A DNA stretch of 64,000 bases, from positions 667,821 to 731,820 of the forward strand of contig NW_022985075.1 of the NCBI RefSeq assembly GCF_010015585.1, written 5' to 3'. This DNA is from Eremomyces bilateralis CBS 781.70 (lineage: Eukaryota; Ascomycota; Dothideomycetes; Eremomycetales; Eremomycetaceae). Below, piece by piece: positions 10,175-22,687 of the stretch. The notes beneath the pieces are model-generated. The model had not been told where the DNA came from. It saw only the letters and a program-made list of their open reading frames with translations, and ran no database searches. A program made the position numbers and the translations under genes. Each line of letters opens with the position of its first letter. Within the stretch, counting starts at the first letter, position 1.

Positions 10175-13100
10175 ATGGCACAGGACGAAAATGTGCAGAG
10201 TAACGTGTCAGAATCGACCAAGCGGTTAAGATGGGCCACAAAACGGACGGGTGGAAAGGCGGGCGATCGAAAACGGAAGTCCATTATGGATCGACTCCAT
10301 CGGCGAACAGCTTCGAACGATACGAAATCGAACTTCAAACGAGATAGCAATACTACTGACGGCCCTGATGACTTAATGAAACCCGAAGAACCCGAACCGG
10401 AGGAAGAAGGCCCCGGGCGACGCATCTTCTTCAACCTCCCTCTTCCGCCAGAGGCTCGCGATGAGGACGGTCATCCCACCCAGCATTATGCAAGAAATAA
10501 AATACGCACTTCGAAATACACCCCGATCAGCTTTATACCCAAGAACCTGTGGTTCCAATTCCACAACATCGCAAATATCTATTTCCTCTTCAGCATCATT
10601 CTCGGGGTATGTTCCAACCGGAAGGAAGAAACGATTGGGTGCTAACAATTGTGTCCAGGCTTTCCCGATATTCGGCGTCGTCGACCCTGCCTTGAACGCC
10701 GTCCCTTTGATCGTCATTTTGACTCTTACCGCACTCAAAGATGCGATTGAAGATTGGGGCCGAACCGTCTTGGATAACCAATTGAACAATGCGCCGGTGT
10801 ATAAACTTGCCGGCTTCAGCAATGTCAATACTGCTGAAGACCAGATATCACTGTGGCGTCGATTCAAGAAAGCAAATACAAGAGCCGTTTTGCTGGTGTG
10901 GCGGCTGTGGACGAACCGCGACCAGAAAAAGATAGGACGCGGGAAAACTGCTGACAATGAGCCAAGGCCATCTATTGGCGATCGCAGACAGTCCGTAATG
11001 ACGCAACGCACGTCATTTCTCTCGACAAGGAGCGGACATGATGACATTCAGATGACCCCCGTTCAGACACCCCCTCTGGGTGCCGTTTCCTCCGCTGCAA
11101 CCGACGAAAAGCACGGGGCTGGCTTCCTTGACGTCGCTAGTCAAGATCCCGACGGTGTGAAGCCGCCCGGCATTTATAAGAAGGTCCACGGAAGTGTGAT
11201 CAATCCGTTCAAAGAGGCTCCGGAAAATGCCCGGTTCAAGCAGGACGCATGGAAAAACGTCCAAGTGGGCGATTATGTCCGACTCTTTAGCAACCAGGAA
11301 ATCCCGGCAGACGTCGTCATCCTATCGACGTCGGAGAAAGATGGCGCATGCTACGTCGAAACGAAGAACTTGGACGGAGAGACCAATTTGAAAGTCCGCC
11401 AGTCGTTGCACTGCGGCCGCCAGATCAAGCATGCTCGGGATTGTGAGAAGGCCGAGTTCGTGATCGAAAGCGAACCTCCCCATGCGAACTTGTACGTCTA
11501 CAACGCCGTGGCTCGATGGAACCAGCGCGATCCAAAGAATGAGCAAGCGCCGGGCGTCGAGATGGCGGAGCCCATCACCGCCAACAACCTCCTCCTTCGA
11601 GGCTGTATCCTGCGGAACACCGAATGGGCCCTCGGCGTAGTTATCTTCACCGGCCAGGAAACCAAAATCATGCTGAACTCCGGAATCACCCCGAGCAAGC
11701 GAGCGAAGTTGTCCAAAGACCTGAATTGGTACGTCCTGTACAACTTCGTGATCCTGTTCTGCATGTGCCTCATAGCAGGCATCTACTCGAGCGTCTCGTG
11801 GGCCCAGGGCAGGACGTCGGCCAACCACTTCGAATATGGGAACTACGGTGGCACCGCGACCCTGAATGGTCTCATCACATTCTGTGCTGGTATTATCCTG
11901 TTCCAAAATTTGGTCCCCATCTCGCTCTACATCACGCTGGAAATCGTTCGGACCCTTCAGGCCTTCTTCATCTATTCGGACGTACTCATGTACTACGAGC
12001 CCATCGACTACCCATGCACGCCCAAAACGTGGAATATATCCGACGATGTTGGCCAAATCGAGTACATCTTTTCCGACAAGACCGGCACCCTGACCCAGAA
12101 CGTTATGGAGTTCAAGAAGTGCACCATCAACGGAGAAGCGTATGGAGAAGCGTATACGGAGGCCATGGCTGGCATGCAGCGAAGACAGAGGATGAATGTC
12201 GAAGAAGAATCCGCGAAAGCGTTGAAACAGATTGCCGAAGACCGTGTGCGGATGTTGGAAGACATCCGCAGTATGCATCCCAATCCCTATTTGCAGGACT
12301 CCGACCTTACTTTCGTTGCGCCCGATTTCATCGAAGATCTACGAGGAGACCGTGGCGAAGCGCAGGAGGCTGCGAACAAGAAATTCATGATTGCTTTAGC
12401 CCTGTGCCACACCGTGATGGTCGATCGGATGCCGGGAGACCCTCCAACCATCGACTTCAAGGCCCAGTCTCCAGACGAGGCGGCTCTGGTCGCAACGGCA
12501 AAAGATGTTGGCTTCACCATGCTAGCGCGAACGGACGATGGCGTGATTCTCAACGTCCTTGGGGAGGAACAGAAGTACACGGTGATGAATGTTCTGGAGT
12601 TCAATTCCACCCGGAAACGGATGAGCGCCATCATCCGCATGCCCGACGATAGGATCGTTCTTTTCTGCAAAGGAGCAGATAGTATGATATATTCTCGCCT
12701 GCAACGAGGCGAGCAGGCCGAGCTTCGAAAGACCACGGCGGAGCATTTGGAGATGTTCGCGCGCGAAGGATTGCGAACGCTATGTATCGCCCAACGAGAA
12801 TTGTCGGAAAGCGAGTACGGCGAATGGAATCGAGATTATGAGCTCGCTGCGGCGTCGATCGCGGACCGAGAAGACAAGCTCGAGGGGGTCTCGGACCGCA
12901 TTGAGCGCGACCTGACTCTAATTGGAGGGACCGCCATCGAGGATCGACTGCAAGAAGGCGTCCCGGACGCAATCGCCCTCCTCGCCAAGGCGGGGATCAA
13001 GCTCTGGGTTCTAACGGGTGATAAGGTCGAGACTGCGATCAATATCGGATTCTCGTGCAACCTGCTGGACAATGACATGGATCTCATTGTCTTCCGAGTT

Positions 13101-14837
13101 GATGATGAGGATATGGACAAGGCCCGCGAGCTACTCGACCAGAACCTCAGCACGTTTGGCCTCACTGGATCGGACGAAGACCTCAAAGCTGCACAGGACG
13201 ATCACGAACCCCCTCCTCCGACCCATGCCATCGTGATCGACGGCGATTCGCTGAAGCTGGTCTTGGATGAGAGCTTGCGCCAGAAGTTCCTTCTTCTGTG
13301 CAAGCAATGTCGGGCGGTCCTTTGCTGTCGTGTCAGCCCGGCTCAGAAGGCAGAGGTTGTGGGCATGGTAAAGCATGGTTTGGACTGCCTGACCCTCTCC
13401 ATTGGAGACGGTGCCAACGACGTTGCGATGATTCAAGAAGCCCACGTCGGTGTCGGTATTACCGGATTGGAAGGACGGCAGGCGGCCATGTCGTCTGACT
13501 ATGCCATCGGCCAGTTCCGTTTCCTGACACGCCTGGTTTTGGTCCATGGACGGTGGTCGTACCGCCGAACTGCGGAGACAATCCTCAATTTCTTCTACAA
13601 GAACATGATTTGGACGTTCACTTTGTTCTGGTACCAGATATGGGCCGCTTTCGACACCCCCAACGTCTTCGACTATACCTACATCATCCTCTTCAATCTG
13701 GCCTTCACGTCCCTGCCGGTCATCTTCCTCGGCGTCCTGGACCAAGATGTGAATGACAAGGTTTCACTGGCCGTGCCTCAGCTCTATCGGCGTGGCATTT
13801 TGCGGAAGGAATGGACATGGTGGAAGTTTTGGTAAGTGACATGTTCGTAATGCAATAGTTTGCCAATGCTAACCATGAGCAGGAGCTACATGTTCGATGG
13901 CATCATACAGTCCGTCCTTATATACTTCTCAGCGTACCTCACCTTCGCCAACACGCCGTTCGTGACGGACAATGGGTTGGACCTTGCCGACACGAAACGT
14001 CTTGGTGTCTTCATTGCCACTGTCGCGGTTCTCGTCGCCAATCTCTATGTCGCTCTCAACACTTACCGATGGGACTGGCTCTTCATCCTCATTGTGGTCA
14101 TTAGTACCGTTCTCATCTTCTTCTGGACGGGGGTCTTCACGTCGGGCACGTTCTCCGGATTTTTCTACATGGGTGCCGCCCAAGTCTACGGTGCCCTGTC
14201 ATTTTGGGCGCAGACCTTATTGGCGGGAGTCATGTGCCTTATCCCTCGATTCACCGTGAAATATATCCAGAAGATCTATTTCCCACGGGACGTGGACATC
14301 GTCAGGGAGAAGATTCGTCTCGGAGAATTCGAGTATCTCAAAGAAGATGATTCCTTGATCCCCGCGGAAGCTGCGGATAAAATCCCTTCACTCTCATCCT
14401 CCGAGGGAGAAGGCAAGGCTGCGAAGCAGCCGAAACCGTCCATGCCGGAAGAAGAACGACCCATCTATCCTCCGTCGGTTGCCCCCACCGCCACAACTAC
14501 CAATAACCCACACAGCCAAAGTGGTAGCGATGGCACTGACTTCACCGGCCACTCACATTCACGACATCCTTCGTCGTTCGAGCGTATCCCCGCTCTGCCG
14601 GGGCATATAACCAGCGGGGCACGACTATCGCCGCGGTCGTCGATCGAACCCCAACGGCGGTCCTTCGACCGGGCGCGACAATCAATGGATCGAGTACGGC
14701 CCAGCTTCGAGGCGAGCCGCGATTTCACATCCGCGGCCTTGTTGGCTCGCATGGAGTCGAGTCAGTCCGCAGAAGAGTCGGCTGTGACGCCGACCACGAG
14801 CCACCGAATGCGCGATATCTCTGAGACGATGAAATAA
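10175..14837 (+). CDS. dnfA: P4-ATPase phospholipid flippase, Dnf1/Dnf2 type (DnfA)
   Basis: Aminophospholipid-translocating ATPase that flips lipids to the cytosolic leaflet, acting at plasma membrane and late secretory or endosomal membranes. Exons are 10175-10606, 10659-13831 and 13883-14837 (52- and 51-nt introns), giving 1,519 residues. Visible hallmarks are the P4 N-terminal segment SKYTPISFIPKNLWFQFHNI before TM1, the TM4 motif PISLY (Pro-Ile replacing the cation-binding Glu of P2 pumps), the phosphorylation motif DKTGTLTQN with Asp617, LTGDKVETA, and the hinge GDGANDVAMIQ (Asp1061). The tail after the last TM is long and Ser/Pro/His-rich, as in regulated fungal flippases. The RIFFNLPLPP start and overall length match the Dnf1/2 branch better than Drs2. 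The ATG sits in CACCATGG, a good fungal context. A Cdc50-family beta subunit is expected elsewhere in the genome. Confidence 0.95.
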
Positions 14838-15507
14838 AGCTGACGAATGCGCGCCATCGGTAATTAGGAGACGGGTGGTCCGTGACGCGGATGGTTGGAA
14901 CGGCTGTTTCGTGCAGCAACTTAAAAATCTCGACTAGGATCGCTCTTGTTCGATCCCAAAACACCTTGGAAGTTTCTTGCTTGCAAGGTATTTATTCCGA
15001 AATATTTGCACGGCGTTTTTATAAGGGATATGCGGCTGAACGCTCGGCCTTTGCGACACACGGTCTGGTTTTGGGTTCCTTTGAAGCCTAATAGCGGTGT
15101 TTTCTGCTTGCCTCGTCTTTTCACTGCATTGTTCCGGGAGGGAGTCGTGGGACGGCTGCCGCCGCCTCAAATGAGAGGAAGTTTTAAGGGAGGGCGAAGC
15201 CGATCGAAGGTCCGAGCATGGTTGACCAAGGGGCACGACTTTATCTTGTCGGTTTTGGGACACGGTCATAGAAAGATACGTCCAGTAATTTCGTCCACTC
15301 CAGCGATTTGTCTGGAGTTGTGTACAGTACATATTTTCTATGTGAATAACAACATTGTCCTTGTATCAGCGAAAACGTAGATCTTGCATGTTTTGATTTG
15401 GTTGGAGTGACCCTTGATGTTTAATCTGTCTAGCGGTCGTATCATGATGGCTCTATTTTTTATTATAGAAAACCGGAATATCCAAAGTGAAATCCGTCGC
15501 GTACGTT
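14838..15507. other. Convergent 3' region between dnfA and ade4
   Basis: This 670-bp stretch holds the 3' ends of two converging genes. I see no gene or clear repeat in it. Open frames on both strands are short and featureless. Confidence 0.6.
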
Positions 15508-17507
15508 CTATGCCGGTGGATGATCGTTCAAGTTATGTAGACTGATATCTTGACTCTCTCCTCGTATCCGAACTTCTTGCGGCTGCTCCTTCGTCCTCTC
15601 TGACAACACGCAGGTCGCCACCGAATTATCCGGACCTTTCACGCCGTTCGTTCCGTTGACTCCTTGGCTCTGGACGTCGTCGTCCACATCGGCCGGGATG
15701 ATATCCCCCTGGCTATCGACCTGGACTCCCTGCGCCGTCATGCGCACCTCCTTCTCGCCCGCGACGCCGGCCATGACGGCCTGCTTCGCCGAGTCCATCA
15801 CCTTCATCTTCCGCGTCTCGCCCCGGATGCGTTCGAGGTGCTGGAAGTAGTCGGCCGGGACTGGCGTGATGTATCGTCCGCTGAAGACGCCATCTTCGAA
15901 GTCTTGCTCCGCTCGAGGCGACAGTTCGGCGCAGGCGGAGCGGAGATCCGAGAGCTCCTGGTAGATCACCGCGTCGGCGCCAATGTGATCGGCGACGTCG
16001 AAGCGGGTACGATGGTGCGCGACGAGCTCGGTCGCGGAGGCGAGGTCGATTCCGTAGATGTGAACATTTCTACATGATTAGTTATCGTAAACGAGAGTGC
16101 GCAGGGACGAGTTTGAGAACGAACCTGATCATAGGCGCGCAGCTTGTGAAGTAAACCTTCTTTGCACCGGCCTCGCGAGCCATCTTAACAATTTCTCGGC
16201 TCGTGGTACCGCGAACAATACTATCATCCACGAGAAGCACATTCTTTCCCTCGAACTTCTTCTTCATCGGGTTCAGTTTCGCGCGGACGCCTTTTTGCCT
16301 TAGTTTCTGGTTCGGCATGATGAAAGTGCGGAATATGTATCTAACACAGATGTCAGCACTTGCCCATACGCAGGTAGCATGTGTTGGTGTACCTATTCTT
16401 CACAAATCCCTGGCAAAACTCTATCTTCAATGCTTCCGCCACGCAGTGAGCGGAGGTCACAGATGTTTCCGGAATCGGCATCACAACGTCCACGTCGGCA
16501 AGTTCCTCTGGTGACAATTGCCTCTTGATGGTCTCGGCAAGCTTGAAACCCATGTTTCGTCGTGCCTCGTCTACATCAATACCATCGATGGTGGTGTCGG
16601 GCCTTTTCAATTAGCATCGCTTCACGGCCATGGCCCATTCCAAGGACTCACCGAGCAAAATACACGTATTCAAAAATATCCGGAGCATACGCCAACTGCT
16701 CGAAGACTTGTTTGTAGACCGGGTCTTTCCCTTTCTCAATGATGACCGCTTGTCCGGGTAATATGTCGCGAAACTCGGTGTAGCCACATTGGACCAAAGC
16801 GACAGACTCTGATGCCATCATGTAGTCCTTCCCCTCGCCATTTTCGGAATCCTTCCACCCCAGGACCAGTGGCCTGATCCCATAGGCGTCGCGAAAGCCG
16901 AGCAGCCCAAAGCCTATGCGGTCAGTTGTAGTTCCATACTAGAAGTGTACACCGTAACAAGCGTACCAGCAATCATGGCCGTACAGGCCCAGCCTCCATC
17001 GCAGCGGTTGTAGGTCCTCTCCAGAGCCGAGAAGCAGTCATCGGCATTGACACGGGCTTTCCCGGTGATGTTGAGCTCGCTAGCAAAGATATTGAGCATG
17101 ATCTCGCTGTCGCTCTCGGTGTTCACATGGCGATGGGCCTGTTGATCCAAGAACCTCCTCAGTTCGGCAGCATTGATCAAATTCCCGTTGTGCGCAAAGC
17201 ACACCCCATACGGGCTGTTCACGTAGAACGGTTGTGCCTCCGAATTGGCACTGCTCCCTGCAGTGGGGTATCTCAAGTGGCCCAAACCCATGAAGCCGGG
17301 GAGATCTGCGACTCGGGCGCCATCGTGGAAGACTCGAGATGCCATGCCATTTCCCTTGCACTGGTATATGCGGCCCCCGGAGCCGCAGACGGCGATTCCA
17401 CAAGCATCCTGTCCGCGATGTTGTAGGAGATAGAGCGCATCGTGGATCTCGACGGCGGCGGCGGTGGAGGACGTGTCCGCATGGATGACTGCGATGATAC
17501 CACACAT
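15508..17507 (-). CDS. ade4: Amidophosphoribosyltransferase (glutamine PRPP amidotransferase)
   Basis: First committed enzyme of de novo purine synthesis: it converts PRPP and glutamine to 5-phosphoribosylamine in the cytosol. Five exons (17507-16967, 16913-16652, 16602-16393, 16340-16125, 16069-15508; introns of 49-55 nt) give 596 residues. The protein starts MCGIIAVIH, so Cys2 becomes the N-terminal nucleophile of the class II glutamine amidotransferase (Ntn) domain. [17 protein letters not shown] and ESDSE follow as expected. The phosphoribosyltransferase domain has [18 protein letters not shown] and the PRPP-binding loop [13 protein letters not shown] at residues 372-384. The C-terminal 70 residues are hydrophilic and poorly conserved in type. 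Intron 4 uses a GTTCGT donor. It is divergent from the DNA methyltransferase gene. Function is secure. Confidence 0.97.
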
Positions 17508-19222
17508 GGTGCGACGTTGGAGGGTTCAGTGCCGAGAGAATACCTAGGGAAAAGTACTTAAAAGTACCTATATTTGTTAGCCGTCGGCTCTTGATATACC
17601 AGGGAGCAATTTTCGGGTCGTTTGCATGATCTGACGTCAAAACGAAGCCCCCATGCTACTACGCATAATTTCTTCATCAAAGCCCATCTAACTGGCGCAT
17701 GCTCTCGTACTTCGCCGTCGTCATTTGGCCGAAGAAGACACAATTGCGGGGAAGATGGAAATTATACACACTTCTTGATGCGATCCGCGCTTTGGACTTC
17801 CTTATCGTTGACGTTTCGAGAGAGGGGTTTCTCCACGGTCTGAAGCTGATGGGGATGGAAATGAGCGGATTATGAATGTTCCTAGGGAACTTTTCCGTTT
17901 GATGGAGGGCATGTAGACTGCCCGGATACTGACAGGCGCTCGAGCATGTTGTCAAGTAATTTTAAGAGAAACATGATGGGTCAAGTGGCGATAGTGAAGA
18001 CTACCACTAGGAATTGAAGCGGCTTTCTGGTTATCGTCCGGTCCAAGGGACCGACCCGACCCAATGCCGTCGGCTGTATCTGAGGCGAAACGAATCTATC
18101 ACACCGATACCGCAAGTACCTACAGTCTACTCCGTACGGAATACTTAATTCTTAAGGTCCTGGTGGGGGCAGGACATGGATCAGTCAGCATCTGGGCAAC
18201 ATTTCATCCGTATTACCCGTATTCGGGTATTCCATACCATAATATCCTGCTTCATCTTTTCTTCACGTTGATAGTGTCATCCATACAACGCTCCATCTCG
18301 ATAAAGCGATCCGTATGATTCAATGAATAGCATCCTATTAGTAACGCCTGAATAAAGTCGACTTCACAGACAAGGCTTGCTCGTGGGGATGCATAAACTA
18401 TGGGATGTTGGGCGGAGAGGCAACACATGCATGAGATGGCCTGGAGGACTCATTGCATGATGCTCTCTCAATGCCATAATTCTGTCTGATCAGTACTGGT
18501 ATGATGAGTATTGGTGCATTTTACAATTGTATCAGCGCCGCTTCCTTCATACAAGTAAATTTCACTTTAGGCACTGTCTCTCTCTACACTATTTTCTGCT
18601 CGAGGTCAATCTCTCCATCTCCTCACCTCAGTTCATGATACTTCCTCACAGTTCCATCTCACTCACTCATCCCCCTCTAACGTCAACTTTCCATGAACTT
18701 CCAAGGGATCACCTTAAGGCACTACATTATCTATGCTTTCAAGTCATCTGAAATTCAGTTGACAACTCCGAACTTGGACTTTTCATGGTCCATACTCTGG
18801 CGCTGTGCTGACAAGTAGTGAAAGTCTCCTTATTCACTTCGCACTTGCTTTCGTCTACAAATTCTCACTTTTCAGTCTAAATCCAAGGACCGAATACGCT
18901 CGATTTCTCGCGTTGCTCAAATCGCTTTCACTTTCACTGATCGGACCTTGCTCATTCAAACAGTCGGTTTGATGGTGATATCGCTTCAAACAGGTCAACA
19001 TCTTTCTTCTCCAATTAACTAGAACATTCCACCTTCACTTCTGATCGGGAATCGTCTTCTCCTTCGTTGCTGATTCCACGAACACCAAAGCCTTTGTACT
19101 GCGCTTCAAAGACTTCCCGACCAGCCTTCTTTTAGTGGAGGTAATAAACACACCACATCGTCTCTGTCCATCTTGGTACTTACAATGCTCAGGAAAAAGT
19201 TCTAAACACGCTTGAAGTCATC
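17508..19222. other. Divergent intergenic region between ade4 and the DNA methyltransferase gene
   Basis: This 1.7-kb region has no supportable gene. It contains the palindrome TCCGTACGGA at 18131-18140, inside one of the TACTCCGTA-type motifs seen in other gaps. A pyrimidine-rich run lies at about 18540-18690, which may mark a leader of the downstream gene. Confidence 0.55.
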
Positions 19223-21587
19223 ATGATGGTACAAGATTATGAAGAGCGAGGCAAGTGTTGGACATATGTATAAATTGCCGCTCACCCTATTCTGACTAGT
19301 TCCAGGGACATCCGACGTTGGTGTCGATTTCGACGTCGCTTTTGGCGATGACGAAGATTTCGACATTGATCTCAGCCTCATCCTCGACCACGATGATGAT
19401 CGGTTCGACGAAGATGTCCGTGAAGTGCCCGCTGATAATTTCTACACGGTGCACGAGAACTCTCTGGTTCAGCCGCCAAAAGAACTCAAGCCACGACGTC
19501 GACTCGAAGAGGCCAAACATCAAATTCCGTCGGCAGAATGGTTTGACGTGAACCTACACCAAGGAGTCATCGTGGAGTTTTGGAAGGACGCGATCACCAA
19601 AGCGGATCAGCTCCCAGAGGATAAGTTCGGGACACGAGATGAGAGATCTGGAGGAGATATTCTTCTGGTGACCGCGGTCACCATGGAACCCAAGAAAGGA
19701 GGTCGCTTCTTAAGAGGCCTGCGTCTGCGACGTACTCGTTACTTCCACACTGCTTTACTTCGATATCCCAACGAAGTATGCTTGGTGGCAAAGATAAGCC
19801 AGGACGATCCTCGACCATTTTGGGTGCAGGGCGAAATCGAAGTGCCCATTGATGATGACAGCATCATTCAGGTTCGAGATATGATGTTCACGGATTCGGA
19901 ATACCCTTCACTGTCTGTTCCACAACTCTACCGGCGAAAGACGGATGTCCAGAACGATCCTTTGATCTGCCGCTATGTTTGGCTGCATATCTTCCCGACA
20001 GACACCCAACGCACCAAAGCATCCGAGAAGCCTCGCGAAGGAGTGGTGAGAAAAATCACCCAGGCAGACTGGGGCAACATTCGATCTCGGCTTCAAAAGG
20101 AGACGGCTTCCCACAATCAGGACGGCATGGATATGGTCCAGATGGGTAGAGTCGAACAGACTGCCCAGGAGACGATCGAAAGTCAAGTGGCGAAACTGAA
20201 GGTCGCCCAGGGTACCACCAAAGCGTATATATTTGGGGATATCTTCTGTGGTGCTGGAGGCGCTTCTCGCGCTGCAAAAAGAGCTGGGCTTCGGATCAAG
20301 TACGGCATCGACAATGAGGTCAACGCCTGTTCGGCCTACAAGTTGAACTTCTCGGAGGCCCAAGTCTACCATAACGATATCCAACAAATCCTCTCTGAAA
20401 GGGTCGACCTCCGTGCGGACATCATCCACATATCATTCCCTTGCCAGTATTTTTCCGCGGCGCATACGACACTCGGTGTCAACGACGATATGAACAGCGC
20501 CGTTCTCTTGTGTTTGGGGGATGTGCTTAAGAAGACACAGCCACGACTCGTCACATTTGAAGAAGCGCCAGGGCTATACAATCGACATAAGCTCTACTTC
20601 TTTTTCGTACTTGGGGCTTTCCAGAAGCACGGTTACAGCGTCGCGTACAAAGTGATCAAATTCATGGATTATGGGCTCGCCCAGAAGCGCGAGCGATTGA
20701 TACTTTTCGCAGCGGCCCCAGGTGTGCCTCTTCCACGATTCCCCAATCCCACTCGTGGGTGGGAGAACGAGCAAAAGCGGCCAGCGACCCTTGATGACGT
20801 ACTTGGTGGTCTCTCTGACTGGGAGATGAAGCCTAACGATCCTCTCCACGAGCCAAGGAAGACAAGGAAAATGGATTGTTTGCCCTTCGATCGAAAACTC
20901 CATCGATGCCTGGGGTGTATCACGACCAGTGGCGGTCTCGGCAATCTCCACCCATGCGGGAAACGAACCTACACCCTGAGGGAATACGCAAGGATCCAAG
21001 GCTTTGGAGACGCCCATCAGTTCTACGGCGCGCGTCGAGACATGCTTCGGCAAATCGGCAACGCCGTCCCCCCCAAATGTTTCAAAGTCTTTTTCGACGA
21101 ATGCATCCGGACATTGACAGACGTTGACGATGGTAAACATGGTAACGTACGTTGCTCGCCGTACGAGTCTGGGAGCTGGACGGGATTGAACGCCTTTGAC
21201 TCCGCCGCACTGCCGTCCAATGAATCATTTCTGAGACTGGGCAGCCGCGATTTCGTGCGGAGAGATACCCGGAGCTCTTTGTTCAACCGCCATAGGTCAA
21301 GGACATTGTCGCCTCAACCTCGATTTCAAGACCGACGCGGTGATCGTGTGAGACGACGCTCTCCTGATGTTGGGAGATATGTTGGTAGCTCCAATCGCCA
21401 TGACGATGCTGGGAGGACTGCTGATAGCTCCAGTCGCCATAATGATGTTGGGGGGCGTGCTGGTAACCCCAGGGGCCATGACGATACTAGGAGACGTGTG
21501 GTGGACCTAACCCTTGATGATCCTGAGCGCTCTCCCGTAGCTGACGACGAGTTGGCCGGCTGGGAAATCGTTACCGCGGGTTTCTGA
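19223..21587 (+). CDS. dmtA: C5-cytosine DNA methyltransferase, RID/Masc1/DmtA class
   Basis: Nuclear C5-cytosine methyltransferase homologue of the class linked to RIP in Neurospora (RID), MIP in Ascobolus (Masc1) and sexual development in Aspergillus (DmtA). I join a short exon, 19223-19250, to 19306-21587 across a GC-AG intron (AG/GCAAGT), giving 769 residues; the main frame has no good ATG of its own near its start. An acidic N-terminus is followed by the catalytic domain: motif I DIFCGAGGAS at Asp321, motif IV SFPCQYFSAAHT with catalytic Cys389, motif VI TFEEAPGL (Glu428), motif VIII QKRERL, and motif X RQIGNAVPP (Gly594). Motif IV has FPC where PPC is usual, and motif VI has EEA rather than ENV. 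The tail holds three 13-residue repeats. The catalytic Cys and Glu are present, so activity is possible but unproven. Exon 1 is the least certain part. Confidence 0.85.
21369..21485 (+). repeat. Three 39-bp tandem repeats in the DNA methyltransferase tail
   Basis: Three in-frame 39-bp units (21369-21407, 21408-21446, 21447-21485) encode 13-residue repeats: VGRYVGSSNRHDD, AGRTADSSSRHND and VGGRAGNPRGHDD. They are diverged but aligned without gaps. They lie in the basic, disordered-looking C-terminal extension beyond the catalytic domain. Confidence 0.85.
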
Positions 21588-21847
21588 AACTCCTCTGTCT
21601 TCATTCTATCTCAGACGCGAGTGGGGCTGTCGATGGGGGATGGTGGGGCTGTTGATGCACTGCGTGGATGATTTGGGTGGCCCTCGACTCAGTGGCTGCT
21701 CTATTATGATGATGACCTAGGAGGTCACTCAACAAGCGAACGCCTGGCTTCTCAGCAATGCTTCCATTTTTCATACGCATACTTATGAGGACCCAACACA
21801 GTCCAACAGTACATAGCAATGCACTAATTACATGTTCGTAGTTCAGC

Positions 21848-22687
21848 TCACTGCCGTGTTCCTTTCACAAACATGGCCTTGCGGTTCATAGTGATATCCT
21901 GGAACTCAATCTCCAAATTTCCTTCCAGCTCAAACTCGCTCGTATCAACCATACCAACGTCTTTCATCAAAGCGGAAATTTCGCCTTTCTCAAAACCTGT
22001 CTTGTGCATTGTTGCGCGAAGTTCGGTCGTGGACTGGTTGTGGCGTTTGGCAAACGCCTCCATGGTGCTCTCATCCACCTCCCCTAGGAAGTCGATGATC
22101 AAAAGGATGCCTCCAGGCTTCAGCCTCTCCTGCAAGCGTTGAATTCCCAGCTTGTAGTCACTGAAGTGGTGAAACGCGAACCCAACAGCGACGATGTCGA
22201 AGCCGGTAAACTCAGGGGTGGCAGCAGGGACGGCATTGGGAGCAATCAAATCGCCTTCGACGGCCTTCGTTTCTGCAGGAAGGTTTGTCGAAATGAGCGA
22301 GTTGTATTTCTCGACCGATTTGGGGGAGATATCCTAGGATTTCTCGCTTAGTTTCCTATGCTCAGGGAATTATATCCGGGAGGGATGACTTACGATGCCT
22401 CGAATTTGCCCCACATACGGTGCCAGTGCCTAGTAAAACCTCAGTATATGCTTCCATATAGAGTATGCCAGCATATTTACCCTAGTGATAGTGCCGGTGC
22501 CACAGGCATAGTCCAGAAGACGAATTGGTCCCTGTGAGTCTTCACCCAGATCAAGACCAAGCCACTGTCGCTTCTCAACCAAAAAATTGGTAATATTCAA
22601 CTCTAGCTTTTTTTGCCATGGCTTGAGATCATACTCCGCTACCATTTTATCGAAGAATGCACGGTTAGCGTCCTGAATTGATGCCAT
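21848..22687 (-). CDS. Class I SAM-dependent methyltransferase, small-molecule type
   Basis: Three exons (22687-22481, 22429-22394, 22333-21848) give 242 residues; the middle exon is only 36 nt. The fold is a class I SAM-dependent methyltransferase (Methyltransf_11/25-like): motif I LLDYACGTG, post-I acidic GIDISPKSVE, motif II region GFDIVAVGFAFHHF, and motif III LKPGGILLIIDF. The N-terminal DANRAFFDKMVAEYD is shared by a widespread group of fungal proteins of unknown substrate. I use the ATG at 22687 because it begins this conserved segment; an in-frame upstream ATG would add 26 residues of weaker character. It converges on the DNA methyltransferase gene with 260 bp between stops, but nothing indicates shared function. 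Substrate unknown. Confidence 0.85.

Noticed and set aside
11322-12278. 318-codon frame antisense to dnfA
   Set aside because: It is a mirror of the conserved P4-ATPase coding frame; codon-position bias of the real gene keeps the antisense frame open.
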